DNA of 64,000 nt, taken from contig NC_045144.1 in the NCBI RefSeq assembly GCF_008831285.2, positions 4,642,268 to 4,706,267 on the forward strand. Direction: 5' to 3'. The DNA is from Nymphaea colorata (Eukaryota; Streptophyta; Magnoliopsida; Nymphaeales; Nymphaeaceae). Under the pieces are notes generated by a model, which saw only the letters and a list, made by a program, of their open reading frames with translations, was not told where the DNA came from and ran no database searches. The position numbers and the translations under genes are program-made. This document shows, piece by piece, positions 10,761 through 21,389 of this stretch. Positions within the stretch are counted from its first letter, which is position 1. The number at the start of each line of letters is the position of its first letter.

Positions 10761-10770
10761 AGGGGGAGAA
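10761..10770 (+). other. Polypurine tract of element A
   Basis: AGGGGGAGAA lies immediately before the 3' LTR; it would prime plus-strand synthesis. Confidence 0.85.
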
Positions 10771-11395
10771 TGTTGCTCTAACTCCTGTTGTGGAGGAGCT
10801 CGTGGGAACGTGTGTAAGTGTGAGTGCGTGAAGGAGCTCGTGGGTACGTGAGTTCCATCGGTTCCAAATCATGGATAGTTAAAGAAGAATGGAGAAATTG
10901 GTGGAGTGAAAAGTGGAGACGTGACGAGAACTTGTGAATGTGTGTGTGGTTCCCAAGATTATGGGTGATAGAGAAATGGTGCGAGACTTGAGGGTTGAAA
11001 TGGAAGAGGTCATGGGAGTGACGAGCGGTTACTAAGTTGAGGGCTGAAATGGAGGAGATCATGGCATGACCAGCGGTCACTAAACTTTAGCGTCAATTCC
11101 AGTTTTTTTTAAAATGTTGTTTTCTTTTTAGTGTAAATGTGATGTTGACAAGAGTACGCCCCAAAGAAGGAAGAAAATTTTTTATTTAACCACTTCCCTC
11201 TCCCTCTTTACTCTCTCTCCTGCCATCTCCTTTTCTCTCTCTCTGCCCAAGAACGCTGCTCCCTCTCTCTCTGCGCTTTTCCTCTTTGGTGTGTCCCTCC
11301 TTAGTGTGTTGCAGTCAACAGCCTCCTCTCCTCATTTTGCCCTTACCAAAAGAGAGGCGATTGAGTGTGAGTGTGAATAAGGGAGATCGCCAACA
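10771..11395 (+). repeat. 3' LTR of element A
   Basis: Starts TGTTGCTCTAACTCC and ends GATCGCCAACA. It differs from the 5' LTR at scattered substitutions and a few small indels. It is followed by the TTGTG target duplication (11396-11400). Confidence 0.92.
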
Positions 11396-11400
11396 TTGTG

Positions 11401-11964
11401 CTGTTCCGACAAAATACCTTGCTATTTTACTATTCCCGACAGCTAGTTTCATTCCTCCTCCAGTGACATTGTCCACTTTGCCATCATTCCTACTTGGATG
11501 ACCTGATTTTTGATATCTGAGGTCTTCTTTCGTCATTTTGGAGGTGAAAGGAAGCACCTCTGAATTTCTGCTCTTTTATCGTTCAGTGTCGCTTTTCCTC
11601 TAGGGACCTGCTTCTGCCTGCATCCATCATGCCATTCACAAGGGTTTTTCATCTTGCAGGCTAGGATCAATGTGTTCTCTCTCACTCTCTTCCCCCCACC
11701 TCCCCCCCTCCCCCTTTTCGTTGTTTATTTCTAATGACAGTAGCTACTTTTTCTGTGAATATGAGTGCTTCTGGCATCTCGGCTTCCCGCTTTTAGTTTC
11801 CCTCACACAATGCGGTCGACATTTATCTCATTTCCTGCCTTCGGGAACATGATTAATCATAAGGATTTTGGGAAAAAAAATTCCAACTTGCGTTATTTTT
11901 GATGTTCTTCATGATTGGTTGGATATTTTTGGATTATCCCTGTTGTTTGTCATTGGCTATAGAA
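11401..11964. other. Host sequence between the two retrotransposons
   Basis: About 560 bp of non-element DNA, continuous with 5481-5850 before insertion A and with 18814 onward before insertion B. It contains CT- and C-rich stretches (near 11690-11720) and no ORF that could be supported. Confidence 0.5.
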
Positions 11965-11969
11965 GCATG

Positions 11970-12522
11970 TGTTGGATAGTGGCCATTTGAGCAGGGGCGG
12001 AGCCAGAATTTTCCTTAGGGGCGGGCCGACAGTCCAACCTCTGGATCTGGGTAGGGCCAAATTGAATTCAACTCTAGAAAATACATTGGGCACTTAAAAA
12101 ATTATATTTTTTTAATGTAATTTTTTTTTTCATTTGCCAGGGTGGGGCCATGGCCTAGGCGGGCCCCCTCTTCCCTCCGCCCCTGCATTTGAGCCCTATC
12201 CGAATATCTACGAGATCAACCCAATAAACACTCACGAGATAAAGTTAAAGCTTATCTCAACCTTTTCCTAAAATCTCTCACTTTAACCGCAACTGGGGTT
12301 TGGGAAAAACCTAAGGGGCTGGACTATATATTCCTAGCAAGCTCTCTTCAACGATTTATCGGTGAGCAACCCCTTGGAAGTAAACCCCAAAATCTGACTT
12401 GTTCTTCTTCCTCTTTCTCTTGCTAGAGGTTGCTGTTCTTTACAGGGGACTCTCGAAGACGCTGGAGATCTTGCTGCAGGCAACAAAGAGACACTTTTGC
12501 TGCAACGTCAAAACATCCAACA
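11970..12522 (+). repeat. 5' LTR of element B (interrupted by a MITE)
   Basis: TGTTGGATAGTGGCCATTTGA, then the inserted element, then GCCCTATCCGAATATC through to ATCCAACA. The 3' LTR reads straight through the equivalent point (CCATTTGAACCCTATCC) and so represents the empty site. Confidence 0.93.
11992..12185. mobile_element. hAT-type MITE inserted in the LTR of element B
   Basis: 194 bp with perfect 11-bp terminal inverted repeats CAGGGGCGGAG and CTCCGCCCCTG, flanked by an 8-bp target duplication CATTTGAG (11984-11991 and 12186-12193). The eight-base duplication and CAGGGGCGG-type ends are characteristic of hAT non-autonomous elements. It has no ORF. It inserted after element B was already in place, because the 3' LTR lacks it. 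Confidence 0.92.
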
Positions 12523-12523
12523 G

Positions 12524-12535
12524 TGGTATCAGAGC
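12524..12535 (+). other. Primer binding site of element B
   Basis: TGGTATCAGAGC, one base after the 5' LTR; initiator tRNA-Met type. Confidence 0.9.
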
Positions 12536-14252
12536 CAGGTTTAGCGATCTCAAGTAAGTCTGTTCAGACTTCTCTTATGCCCTTGGTGAATGCCTAAGTT
12601 TGTATCATGTTTCTCGAATCATGTTTCATGAATGATGAAAGCATGCTAGATCAAAGGTTTAGAACTATGCTGCGTGGATGAAGCAAGTTAAGGCTTTCTG
12701 TACGCAAATCAACATGCATAGTTATTTCTGTGCATGTTATTCAAGAAGCATGACGACTGCAAATCGATCGATATAATTTTTGTGCCTATAATTCTAGAAC
12801 ATGGTATTTCGTGAACGTGCGTGAGCATGCTAGTCGCCTGTGTATCATGTTGTTTGAAGTTCTATTTTCTGAAAGTAAAACATGATAGTATTGATTGGGT
12901 TTGGAGCTCTCTGCTTTACATATTATGTCGTCTCCTTTTTCTTTCTGTGAACAGGAGACCAGACCAGAGCTAACCCTAAAACAGAGCATCGATATCTTTC
13001 TTTTAAGAGCTTCCTCAGAGGGTTCCGAACCAAATGCAAGCAAGAGTTGTTCTCTTGAACCCTCTTCAAGGGCATGGCTACAGAGCTTGCTACGCAAGTC
13101 TCTGCTGTCATCCCGAACTCTACTATTTTCAATGGATGCAGAGCCTGCTCTACCCAGCTACAACAAAATTAAAACCTATAAACAAATAAGAGGGATGAAA
13201 ACGTCGCTGAACCTACAAACTTCCTCCTGTCCTTTCTCTGTGCGTCGCTTGAGAAACTGGTCCAATGGCCACCCTGAAAAGAGCCCGGTCTGTCTGTCAA
13301 AACCAGGGGATTAGACACCAAGATTTTGTCGCTATTGGGCCTCAAATTTTTTAACTCCCTCACTTTGCCCTTGTCTTCTCTACCGACGAGCAGAAGCAGT
13401 CGCCCAACTGATTGAAGCCAGTCGTTTCCCTCATTCTCAAAAGCACAAATCTCATGCCTGAAACGGAGCTCTCCTCTTGATGGTAGCAGAGAGGGAGTTC
13501 AGGCAGGAGGGTAGACTACAACAGAAACCCTAGGAGTCTTGATGATGCTTCTCATTCCCCGCTGCCTGTCGAGTGAAGTTCTTCCCGCCACTGGTAAAAG
13601 AAAAGCTCGGGATCTTGAGAGTCGACGGCCGAAAGTGGCAGATATTGAAAATCAAAACCCGAAAGAGAAATAGGCACCTCACCATGCTTGCTCACCGTCG
13701 GACTTGACTACTACCGTCTTCTGTGCGGTAGAAGTCGAGGAAAACGGGAAGAGGGACGGCGACGGTGGAAGAAAACTCGCAGAGGCAACGGTGGAAGTGC
13801 GTCGGGCTAACCCTAGGAGAGAGAAGCTCCCGCGAGGAGAGAGAAAGAAAACGAAAAAATGAGAAAAAAAATTGTTCGGAAGGGTATTTATAGCAATATT
13901 CTGAAAATTTTATACGAAATTGCTTTTGGAAACCCTCAGAATTATTAAAAATTGCTAAAAGAGGGTTCCAGGAAATTATTGCACTTTTTTAGCTGGAGAC
14001 TGTGAATTTATGAGAATTTCGTGGAGCTCTCACAAGCTTGTTAGAAAATTATAAAAGAAGGGTTCTGAAAAGAGATTATGTATGTTTCATATTTAATCTA
14101 ATGTCTTGTTATTCTAAATATTATTTTAGAATGTTGTTTGAGACTCATGTACATGCTCTAGAATACTTTCTTTAAGGTCTCTTGATGTAATATTGTGAAC
14201 TTTTTTCTTTGTTATGGTTGTTCTTTACTTGCCATCAAAAATTAATTTAGAA
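12536..14252 (+). other. Long untranslated leader of element B
   Basis: About 1.7 kb between the PBS and the gag ATG. The first part (to about 13300) has mixed composition. 13400-13850 is GC-richer, with GAGAGAGAAG and GACGGCGACGGTGG words that look like the reverse complement of a plant gene 5' region. 13860-14250 is AT-rich. No gag-like or host protein was recognised in any frame, and short ORFs here look fortuitous. It may hold packaging and translation signals or captured host DNA. Confidence 0.55.
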
Positions 14253-15653
14253 ATGACATCAAGAGTGGGAGCATCTGAATTAGCTAAGACTGAAAAACTG
14301 AATGAGACAAATTTTCATGCATGGAAGCGTAGAATAATGTTGGCCTTGACTTTGAAAAGAGTCATTTATGTGATCAATCAGCCTTTTCCCACTTTAGGAG
14401 ACAAACCCACAGATGAAGAAAAAAAAACATATGAGTCATTTACTTCTGATGATCTAATGGCTACAACTATAATGTTAGCCTTCATGGAAGATGATCAAAT
14501 CAGAGTCTTTGAGGATTGTCCAACTGCCAAGGATATGTTTGCTACTATCACTTCTAAATACAACACCATGACTGCGATGCACATTCAGTTACTGAAAGAA
14601 CAATACAATTCCTATAAGACGAAAGAGTCAGACAATGTTATGAACCATGTTAATAAGATGATAGTCATGGCTAAAGATTTAGCCGTTGTGGGGAATGTCA
14701 TATCTGACAATATGCAGATAAGCACAATTCTGAACAGCCTACCTCCTTCTTGGGATATGGCAGTTACTGCCTTGAGTGTCCAATTTGACAATCTTAATTT
14801 AGAAAAACTTCCTATACAGTTAACTCTACAGCAACAACGTCTGACCGAGAGAAATAGAGCAGAGTTGATGACTGTTCAGGAAAAAACTACTGGTAGTTAT
14901 GTGCCTGTAAAACCAAAACAATTTAAAAATCGAAACGATGGCAAGTTCAAGGACAATTATGCAGGTACTAAGAAATCTCAAGGAACAGTAGTGAAATGCT
15001 ACAGATGCGAAAACCCTGGACATATAAAGAAGAACTGCAGGACAAAATTCTCAAGTAAGAAAGACAACAATGGTCAGGGCAACTACAACAAAAGGAAGCC
15101 TCAAGAGGACTCTGACAGAGAAGTCATCTGTGTCGTGTCGGAATGTCTGTTTGCAGATGGAGATATAACTGGATGGTGGGTTGATTCGGGAGCTACTCGT
15201 CACATTGCAAAGACAAAAGAAAGAGTGATCCACACGAAAAATCTGAGTCCGGGAACCCACAAGATCTATATGGGAAACAACTCATATTGTGATGTCATGA
15301 GAATTGGGGCATACCGTCTAAATGTTGGGGGTACAAGTATTGTACTTAACGAGGTTTTATATGTCCCTTCCATGAGGAGGAATCTAGTGTCTGTTCCTAT
15401 ACTAATGGGGAAAAGTTTTGAAATACGTTTTATTTCAGGAAAAGTAACTGTGGGAAAACATGAAAGGTTCATGTTTGGTGGAAAATTTGTAAAAGAACAT
15501 GGTATGTTCAACCTGAATGATATGAATAAAGCTTCCAGTTCTGCTTATTTCGATTGTGCAATGTGTGTAAACGTAAACTTATGGCATGAAAGATTAAGCC
15601 ATATAAGCATAAAAAAAGATGAAGACTCTAACACAACAAGAGTTAATACCTGA
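14253..15653 (+). pseudogene. Element B gag and protease frame
   Basis: A long open frame from ATG 14253 (MTSRVGASELAKTEKLNETN). Gag homology covers the N-terminal 230 codons. The CCHC knuckle CYRCENPGHIKKNC lies near 14998-15040 and the protease WWVDSGATRHIAKT near 15175-15217, with an intact D-S-G-A. The pre-integrase block LWHERLSH lies near 15580. The frame is lost at about 15615 by a frameshift. Gag and protease themselves look undamaged, unlike in element A. Confidence 0.88.
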
Positions 15654-16424
15654 CATAAATTTAAATGATTTTGCGAAATGCGAGTAATGTGTATACGGAT
15701 AAATGACAAGAAAATCATTTCCGTCTGAAGTAGTTTGGGCCACTGAACTATTGGAAATAATTCATACTGATATCTATGAACCTTTCAGAATCCAAACTCA
15801 TAGTGGCAAGTTATACTTCATCACGTTTATTGACGACTTCTCAAGATTTGGTTATATATACTTAATCAGACATAAATTGGAAGTATTTGAGAAATTCAAG
15901 GAATACAAATCTGAAATCGAGAGACAACTTGGAAGAAATATCAAAATTGTAAGGTCTGATCGAGGAGGAAAATACACTTCTAGTGAATTCCTCGAATACT
16001 GTAAAGTCATTGTAATTAATAGGCAAAAGACAACGCCTAGGACACCACAACAAAATGGTGTGGCTGAGAGGTGTAATAGAACCCTCTTGAACATGGTGCG
16101 ATCCATATTGGCAGGAGCACAGTTACCAAAAGTTTTTTGGGAGAAGCTGTGTTGACAGCTATGTATACAATAAACCGAGTGCTATGTAAAGCAGTCTCAA
16201 CCACTTCTTATGATAGATGGACTGGTGTAAAACCAGATCTGAGAAATTTAAGGAGATGGGGATCTGTAGCACACGTAAAAATTCTAGATCCAAAACTAGA
16301 TAAACTAGATAACAGATCAGTGAGATGTATATTTATTGGATATCCCAAAGGATCCAATGGTTACAGATTGTATCATTCATCTATGAGACTTATAGAAAGC
16401 AGAAATGTAGAGTTCATAGAATAA
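15616..16424 (+). pseudogene. Element B integrase region, broken
   Basis: After the frameshift at about 15615 there are in-frame TAA codons at 15685-15687 and 15700-15702. The integrase then follows from 15703, with HTDIYEPF, SDRGGKYTS and GVAERCNRT marking the D, D and E of the catalytic core. A second frameshift at a T/G run near 16131-16141 moves the remainder (VLTAMYTINRV, LDNRSVRCIFIGYPKG) into the frame starting near 16137. A TAA closes it at 16422-16424. Confidence 0.85.
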
Positions 16425-18292
16425 CTCAATAATAAAGTTTTTGATCCAGTAGAATATCAAAATGATACACTGGATGATCTGATTTACTCAGAGGAACAGT
16501 CTGACAATCAACCGGCTGGAGGTCAGGTTGGTAATGAACCAACTGAGCAGGAATCGTCTGAGGAAGAGTCAGACAATGAACCGACTGAAGACCAGTTAGA
16601 ACCAACTGATCTGAATACCTCATCATCTCAGACGTTATCAGGTCATAAAAGACTTAGGGCTCCTCCTTCATATTTGAATGATTATTATGTATATCTGGCA
16701 GAGGATCTATGCTATTTAGCAGATATTGAAGAAATGTCTGACAACCTGACATATGACGAAGCCATTACCTCGCATGAATCGTCGAATTGGGTGAATGCTA
16801 TGGATGAAGAAATTGAATCGATAGAAAAGAATAATGTTTGGGAATTAGTAGATCTTCCCAATGATAGAAAACCCATTGGGTGTAAATGGGTGCTGAGGAA
16901 GAAATATAAAGCTGACAGATCAGTCAAAAAATTTAAAGCCAGACTGGTAGCAAAAGGTTTTTTCCAAAAAGAAGGAATTGATTACTCAGAGACCTATTCG
17001 CCGGTTACAAAGTTTGCATCAATCAGAATAATTTTGGCTATCGCAGCATTCTATGACTTGAATATTTGTCAGATGGATGTGAAGACTGCCTTTCTGAATG
17101 GTGAGTTGAAAGAAACTATATATATGACTCAACCACAGGGATATGTGATCAAGGAAAAAGAAGACAAAGTGTACAAGTTGAATAAATCATTGTATGGACT
17201 GAAACAGTCTCCTAAACAGTGGTATTTTGCTTTTCACAAAGCAATTATAAAACTTAGGTTCGTTACAAACCAACTATACCACTATGTATATGTTTGGAAA
17301 AGTGAGAGCCTTTTCTGTATTCTATCATTATACGTTGATGACATATTACTAACAGGAAATGAAACGACATGATTGTCAAAATGAAGACTTGGCTGAACAA
17401 AAACTTCGAAATGAAGGATTTGGGCGAAACATCCTACATATTAGGAATAAAAATCACTTGAGATAGAAACTCAAAAATCCTGAGTCTAAGCCAAGAACGA
17501 TATATTGATTATATCTTTAAGAAACTTCGGATGTCAGACTACAAAGCAATTGGGACTCCTATTGCTAAAGGAGCAAACTTGAGTAGGAGCAATTGTCAGG
17601 GTGAAAGACAACAAAAATTAAGTGTTCCCTATGCACGAGTTGTTGGCAGTCTAATGTATCTAATGCTGTGTACCAGACCTGACATAAGTTTCCCTATCGG
17701 TCTCATGAGTCGTTATCAAAGTAATATTGGATGGCTTAATTGGCAAGCAGTCAAAAGGATTTTTCGATATATTAAAGGAACAAAGGGACTGAAATTGTCC
17801 TACCAAGCTGATGAGCTTACCTTAGTTGGCTATTCAGATGCAGATTTTGCAGGTTGCAAGGATGACAGTAAGTCTACTTCTGGTTATGTATTCTTCTTTG
17901 GAGGTGGGGCGATAGCCTGGTCCTGTAAGAAACAGGATTGTGTTGCTCAGCACACTCAGGAAGTAGAGAATGTAGCATGTAACATTGCAACAATTTTTGC
18001 TGTCTGGATAAATCAATTCTTGAAAGACTTGAAATTAGATCTTGATCATGAACCGGTTCAACTGTACTGTGATAATCATGCAGCAATATCGCTTATGAAA
18101 AATGGAGTTGTTAGCTCAAAGAGTAAACATATAATGGTGAAATACCGTTACGTTCATGAAATGATTGAGAAAAATAAAATCTCGGTTGATTATTTGCCTA
18201 CCAATGATATGGTGGTTGATCCCTTAACCAAGGGAATATCTGAAGACTTGTTTTCAAAACATGTAATTCATACGGGTTTGAGATATATTTGA
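16425..18292 (+). pseudogene. Element B reverse transcriptase/RNase H region, broken
   Basis: A spacer rich in Glu/Ser/Asp/Pro is followed by the reverse transcriptase from about 16780 (WVNAMDEEIESIE, IGCKWVLRKKYKADRS, KARLVAKGF, MDVKTAFLNGEL, SLYGLKQSPKQW and the catalytic YVDDILLTGN near 17330). Frame changes and stops lie at 17370-17372 and 17459-17461. The RNase H half continues from 17531 to 18292 (VGYSDADFAGCKDDSKSTSG, YCDNHAAISLMKN, DPLTKGIS). RNase H usually carries an EAEY-like block; here it reads TQEVENVA. Confidence 0.87.
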
Positions 18293-18448
18293 AAGGTTGC
18301 GAAGGAAAAACAAGTAAATGGAAAACCTCGCTGTAAACCTTGAAAAAGGTCCAAGTTGCGTTGAATAAGCCAAGTATGGAAAACCACGTAACAAATTGAA
18401 TAAAGAAAACCCACATATAGTGGAAGCAAACTGGCGGTCTCATGGCTA

Positions 18449-18457
18449 AGTGGGAAA
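18449..18457 (+). other. Polypurine tract of element B
   Basis: AGTGGGAAA lies directly before the 3' LTR; it is short but in the expected place. Confidence 0.65.
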
Positions 18458-18808
18458 TGTTGGATAGTGGCCATTTGAACCCTATCCGAATATCTCGTAA
18501 AGATCAACCCAATAAACACTCACGAGATAAAGTTAAAGCTTATCTCAACCTTTTCCTAAAATCTCTCACTTTAACCGCAACTGGGGTTTGGGGAAAACCT
18601 AAGGGGCTGGACTATATATTCCCAGCAAGCTCTCTTCAATGATTTATCGGTGAGCAGTCCCTTGAAAGTAAACCCCAAAATCTGACTTGTTCTTCTTCCT
18701 CTTTTTCTTGCTAGAGGTTGCTGTTCTTTACAGGGGACTCTCGAAGACGCTGGAGATCTTGTTGCAGGCAACAAAGAGACACTTCTGCTGCAGTCAAAAC
18801 ATCCAACA
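18458..18808 (+). repeat. 3' LTR of element B
   Basis: Starts TGTTGGATAG and ends ATCCAACA, followed by the GCATG target duplication. It lacks the MITE present in the 5' LTR. Confidence 0.93.
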
Positions 18809-18813
18809 GCATG

Positions 18814-20924
18814 TTCATTTTTAGACATCAATCGGCCCCACACAAACCCCACACCACCCACCCCACCTTTCCTTCTTGCATGTGCAGCTTCTTCATCATT
18901 TAAGAAGAAGTGAAGCCCAGGCTTGCAAGCTGACCGTGTAGGGATACTTGCTGTAACTCTGCATTGGTACTCTACTTGAAACCACAAGTGAGACCATATT
19001 CTACTGTGTCCTTATTCGAGTAATTTCATGACTGTGATGCTTGGCATTCCAATGCAACTCGTTAATCCAAATGTTTGCGATCTTCTTCTTCTTCACGATG
19101 AACTAGGAACAGAGAGATGTATGGATGCATAGAAAGTTTCCTTTTCCCACAGAAGTTTTCTGATGTTACATCGTTGTAGCAGTACATAGTTCATTTCGCC
19201 CTTCTTCTGTTGGAGAAAAGGGAGTTGTTTGATTAACAGATGTCATTGACAACCATGAAAATTATAAATTAAATCGATAAAATTTTTCTTGATTTTCTTT
19301 TTTCTTTTTCAAAATTGGTTCTGTTTTTTGGAGTATGATCTTAACAAATGTCTCTGGTTTCATTTGGTTTTGCAGATAAGCCTATTGCTTGCATCAGGCG
19401 GTATTTAATGGCTTTTGTATAGTTAGAAAAATGCTGAAATAAATAGCAACTACTGGTAGCATTGGACTGTATCATATTTTTTTCAGCGTTTTTTTCTTGA
19501 GAAAATTAGGAAAATCCATTTCAGTTTTGGACTAGCTGTAGTTTTGCTTTCTCTATAGACTCTATACCAATACTTTTTCTTTTGTAACAATGCATGATTT
19601 GTGGTTCACATTTTGGTGCAATGAGTCATTTCTGACAATATGTTGTGATAGGTCATTGATAGATATAATAGGAAGCTACCTTTTTGTTTCCTTTTCATTT
19701 CTGCAAATCTCAACGGATGTACGCTAATGCAGACACCCATAATTACTTCTTGTATAGATGCGTAATCCTACCGTGTTCCTTCCATTTTTTCTGTTTAGTT
19801 TAATATCGAAAATCAGTAGAAACACTTATTTTCATAAACTGCTGTTTTCTTTCTTGAGATGATAGTTGACCTTGCATTAGGAATATAGGCATGCCTTTCA
19901 CAATTTTCATTAGCCATCTTCCTCAAACCTTTTGTTGTAATTAATCCAACAAACATTCTGAGACAAGGTGACGCTTTTTGACAACTATACGTACATGCTT
20001 TCAAATGATAATCAAGAGAAGCCTATTTGATTGGCACTGATCATCTCGTAGTTCTAGCCTTCTGCCTAACTTATACTACCAGAAACACTGCTGTTGAAGG
20101 CATTACAGATAGTAACGTAAGGCTTGAACGCCAGCAAAAGTGTTCCATTTACAAACAATGAACAACAGAAGCGTGTGATTACGATCTTGAAAACTGCATG
20201 CTGTACTGATCCATAAATTTTACTTTTTTTTTGGCTAAACAGTTAGTTTTTATATAACGGACACTGTTCGTATGGTCCAGGTGCTAATAATGGAACCTTG
20301 AACGATGCATGTTTCTTGATGAAGCTACTGAGTTTATGAAAATAAAATAGTTGCGAAGATTTTGGGTCTTTAGTTTTTTAACTGTTGCAAACCACTGTTG
20401 GTGGTGACGAAAGTAGGACAGACTTGATTACCATGATGCCACCGAGTTTATATGCAGCAGCCAAGAGATCACTGATTTTTATATGCAGTGGGGAACACGA
20501 CAAAAACTACCACCAAGGGCTATTGGGTTTGTTATTTGGTCATAAAACATTGAGTTTTCAGTAGGTGATTTTTTAGTACAAGTAAAATGAAAGAACTTTA
20601 GCTACTATACATCATTTTTCTGTTGTATTTTTGAGGTCTTAGGTCCTGTTATTCGTTTCATTGGTCAGGCATTGTGATTCATTTTCTTGTTATACTCTTG
20701 AGATCATACAAGGATTTGACTGAAAAGAGTCGAAAACAAAGGTTCTTATGACATTCCAAGGTGTACTTATGGGTTTTGGGATGGAACCAGAACACCGACA
20801 GGCTTATCTGATTTGACTGATTCTGGTTTGCTGATCTCTAGTGGATCCAGAGTAATTGATTCTAGAGGATCCTCCCATCACAGCATGGAGCAGCGCATGT
20901 CGTTGTCTGTAAAGATGGAATAGA
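18814..20924. other. Host sequence right of element B, nothing recognised
   Basis: Moderately AT-rich DNA with T-rich stretches of intron-like character and several TTTTGCAG-like words (for example near 19375). No conserved protein block could be read in any frame. It might include introns of a former gene interrupted by elements A and B, but this cannot be supported. Confidence 0.35.
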
Positions 20925-21221
20925 ATGTTCTATGCACGAATATTCTATGTACCCAGAGAAGCCATTGTTTCCAGTGGGCTTGCCAATTTTCACTTCTACA
21001 ACAACGAGGTGGTACAACCTTTCACTGTGGAGGCGAATAGGCTTCTCAGCATGGTCCCTGACATATGGGAACAGAGTCTCATGCTAGGGAAGATGCAACA
21101 GCCATTTGCTGGGGTTGCAGCATCAGGCCTGTGCCCTGTGGTGAATTGCCTTATAGATCCAGTGGTAGACTTGATGATGCGGTACGTGTGCAGAAAATTT
21201 CTGCATCCAGAACGGGGTTAG
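20925..21221 (+). CDS. Hypothetical ORF, 98 codons, unrecognised
   Basis: An open frame starting MFYARIFYVPREAIVSSG and ending RKFLHPERG. It has mixed hydrophobic/polar composition, no signal peptide and no recognised domain. The last few bases enter an 86-bp tandem duplication (21218-21389). Codon use does not stand out, and there is no obvious promoter or poly(A) signal. It could be part of an exon of a gene interrupted by the two retrotransposons, or a chance ORF; the latter is at least as likely. Confidence 0.2.
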   Translation: MFYARIFYVPREAIVSSGLANFHFYNNEVVQPFTVEANRLLSMVPDIWEQSLMLGKMQQPFAGVAASGLCPVVNCLIDPVVDLMMRYVCRKFLHPERG

Positions 21222-21389
21222 AGAAGAGGACAAGTGAAGTGAAGATATAAACAGAGCTAGGAGAAGGGAAAACTACGCTAGGAGGTTCTGCCTACTGGTG
21301 GCATTAGAGAAGAGGACAAGTGAAGTGAGGATATAAACAGAGATAGGAGAAGGGAAAACTACGCTGGGAGGTTCTGCCTACTGGTGGCA
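21218..21389. repeat. Tandem duplication, 2 x 86 bp
   Basis: Copies at 21218-21303 and 21304-21389 both start TTAGAGAAGAGGACAAGTGA and end CTACTGGTGGCA, with only a few substitutions between them. Confidence 0.95.

Larger units (their letters stand above)
5856..11395 (+). mobile_element. Ty1/Copia LTR retrotransposon A, full length, frames broken
   Basis: A complete element of 5540 bp. The LTRs are 5856-6481 and 10771-11395 (626 and 625 bp, starting TGTTGC and ending ACA), very similar but not identical. A PBS TGGTATCAGAGC (initiator tRNA-Met type) lies two bases after the 5' LTR, a purine tract AGGGGGAGAA ends at the 3' LTR, and 5-bp target duplications TTGTG flank it. The internal order is gag, protease, integrase, reverse transcriptase, RNase H, which is the Copia order. 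The coding region has several stops and frameshifts, so the copy is not autonomous, though it may once have been mobilised in trans. Lineage within Copia was not determined. Confidence 0.95.
11970..18808 (+). mobile_element. Ty1/Copia LTR retrotransposon B, full length, frames broken, with MITE in its 5' LTR
   Basis: A complete element of 6839 bp. The 5' LTR is 11970-12522 (about 351 bp without the inserted MITE) and the 3' LTR is 18458-18808 (351 bp); both start TGTTGGATAG and end ATCCAACA. Target duplications GCATG lie at 11965-11969 and 18809-18813. A PBS TGGTATCAGAGC follows the 5' LTR and a purine-rich AGTGGGAAA precedes the 3' LTR. A leader of about 1.7 kb separates the PBS from gag. 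The gene order is gag, protease, integrase, reverse transcriptase, RNase H. LTR and protein sequences differ from element A, so it is a different family. Frameshifts and stops make it non-autonomous. Confidence 0.95.

Noticed and set aside
12895-13314. 139-codon ORF in the element B leader
   Set aside because: No similarity to gag or any host protein recognised; likely fortuitous within the untranslated leader.
5856-18808. A and B as one composite or two copies of the same family
   Set aside because: Different LTR sequences and lengths, different target duplications (TTGTG and GCATG) and different protein sequences; they are independent insertions.
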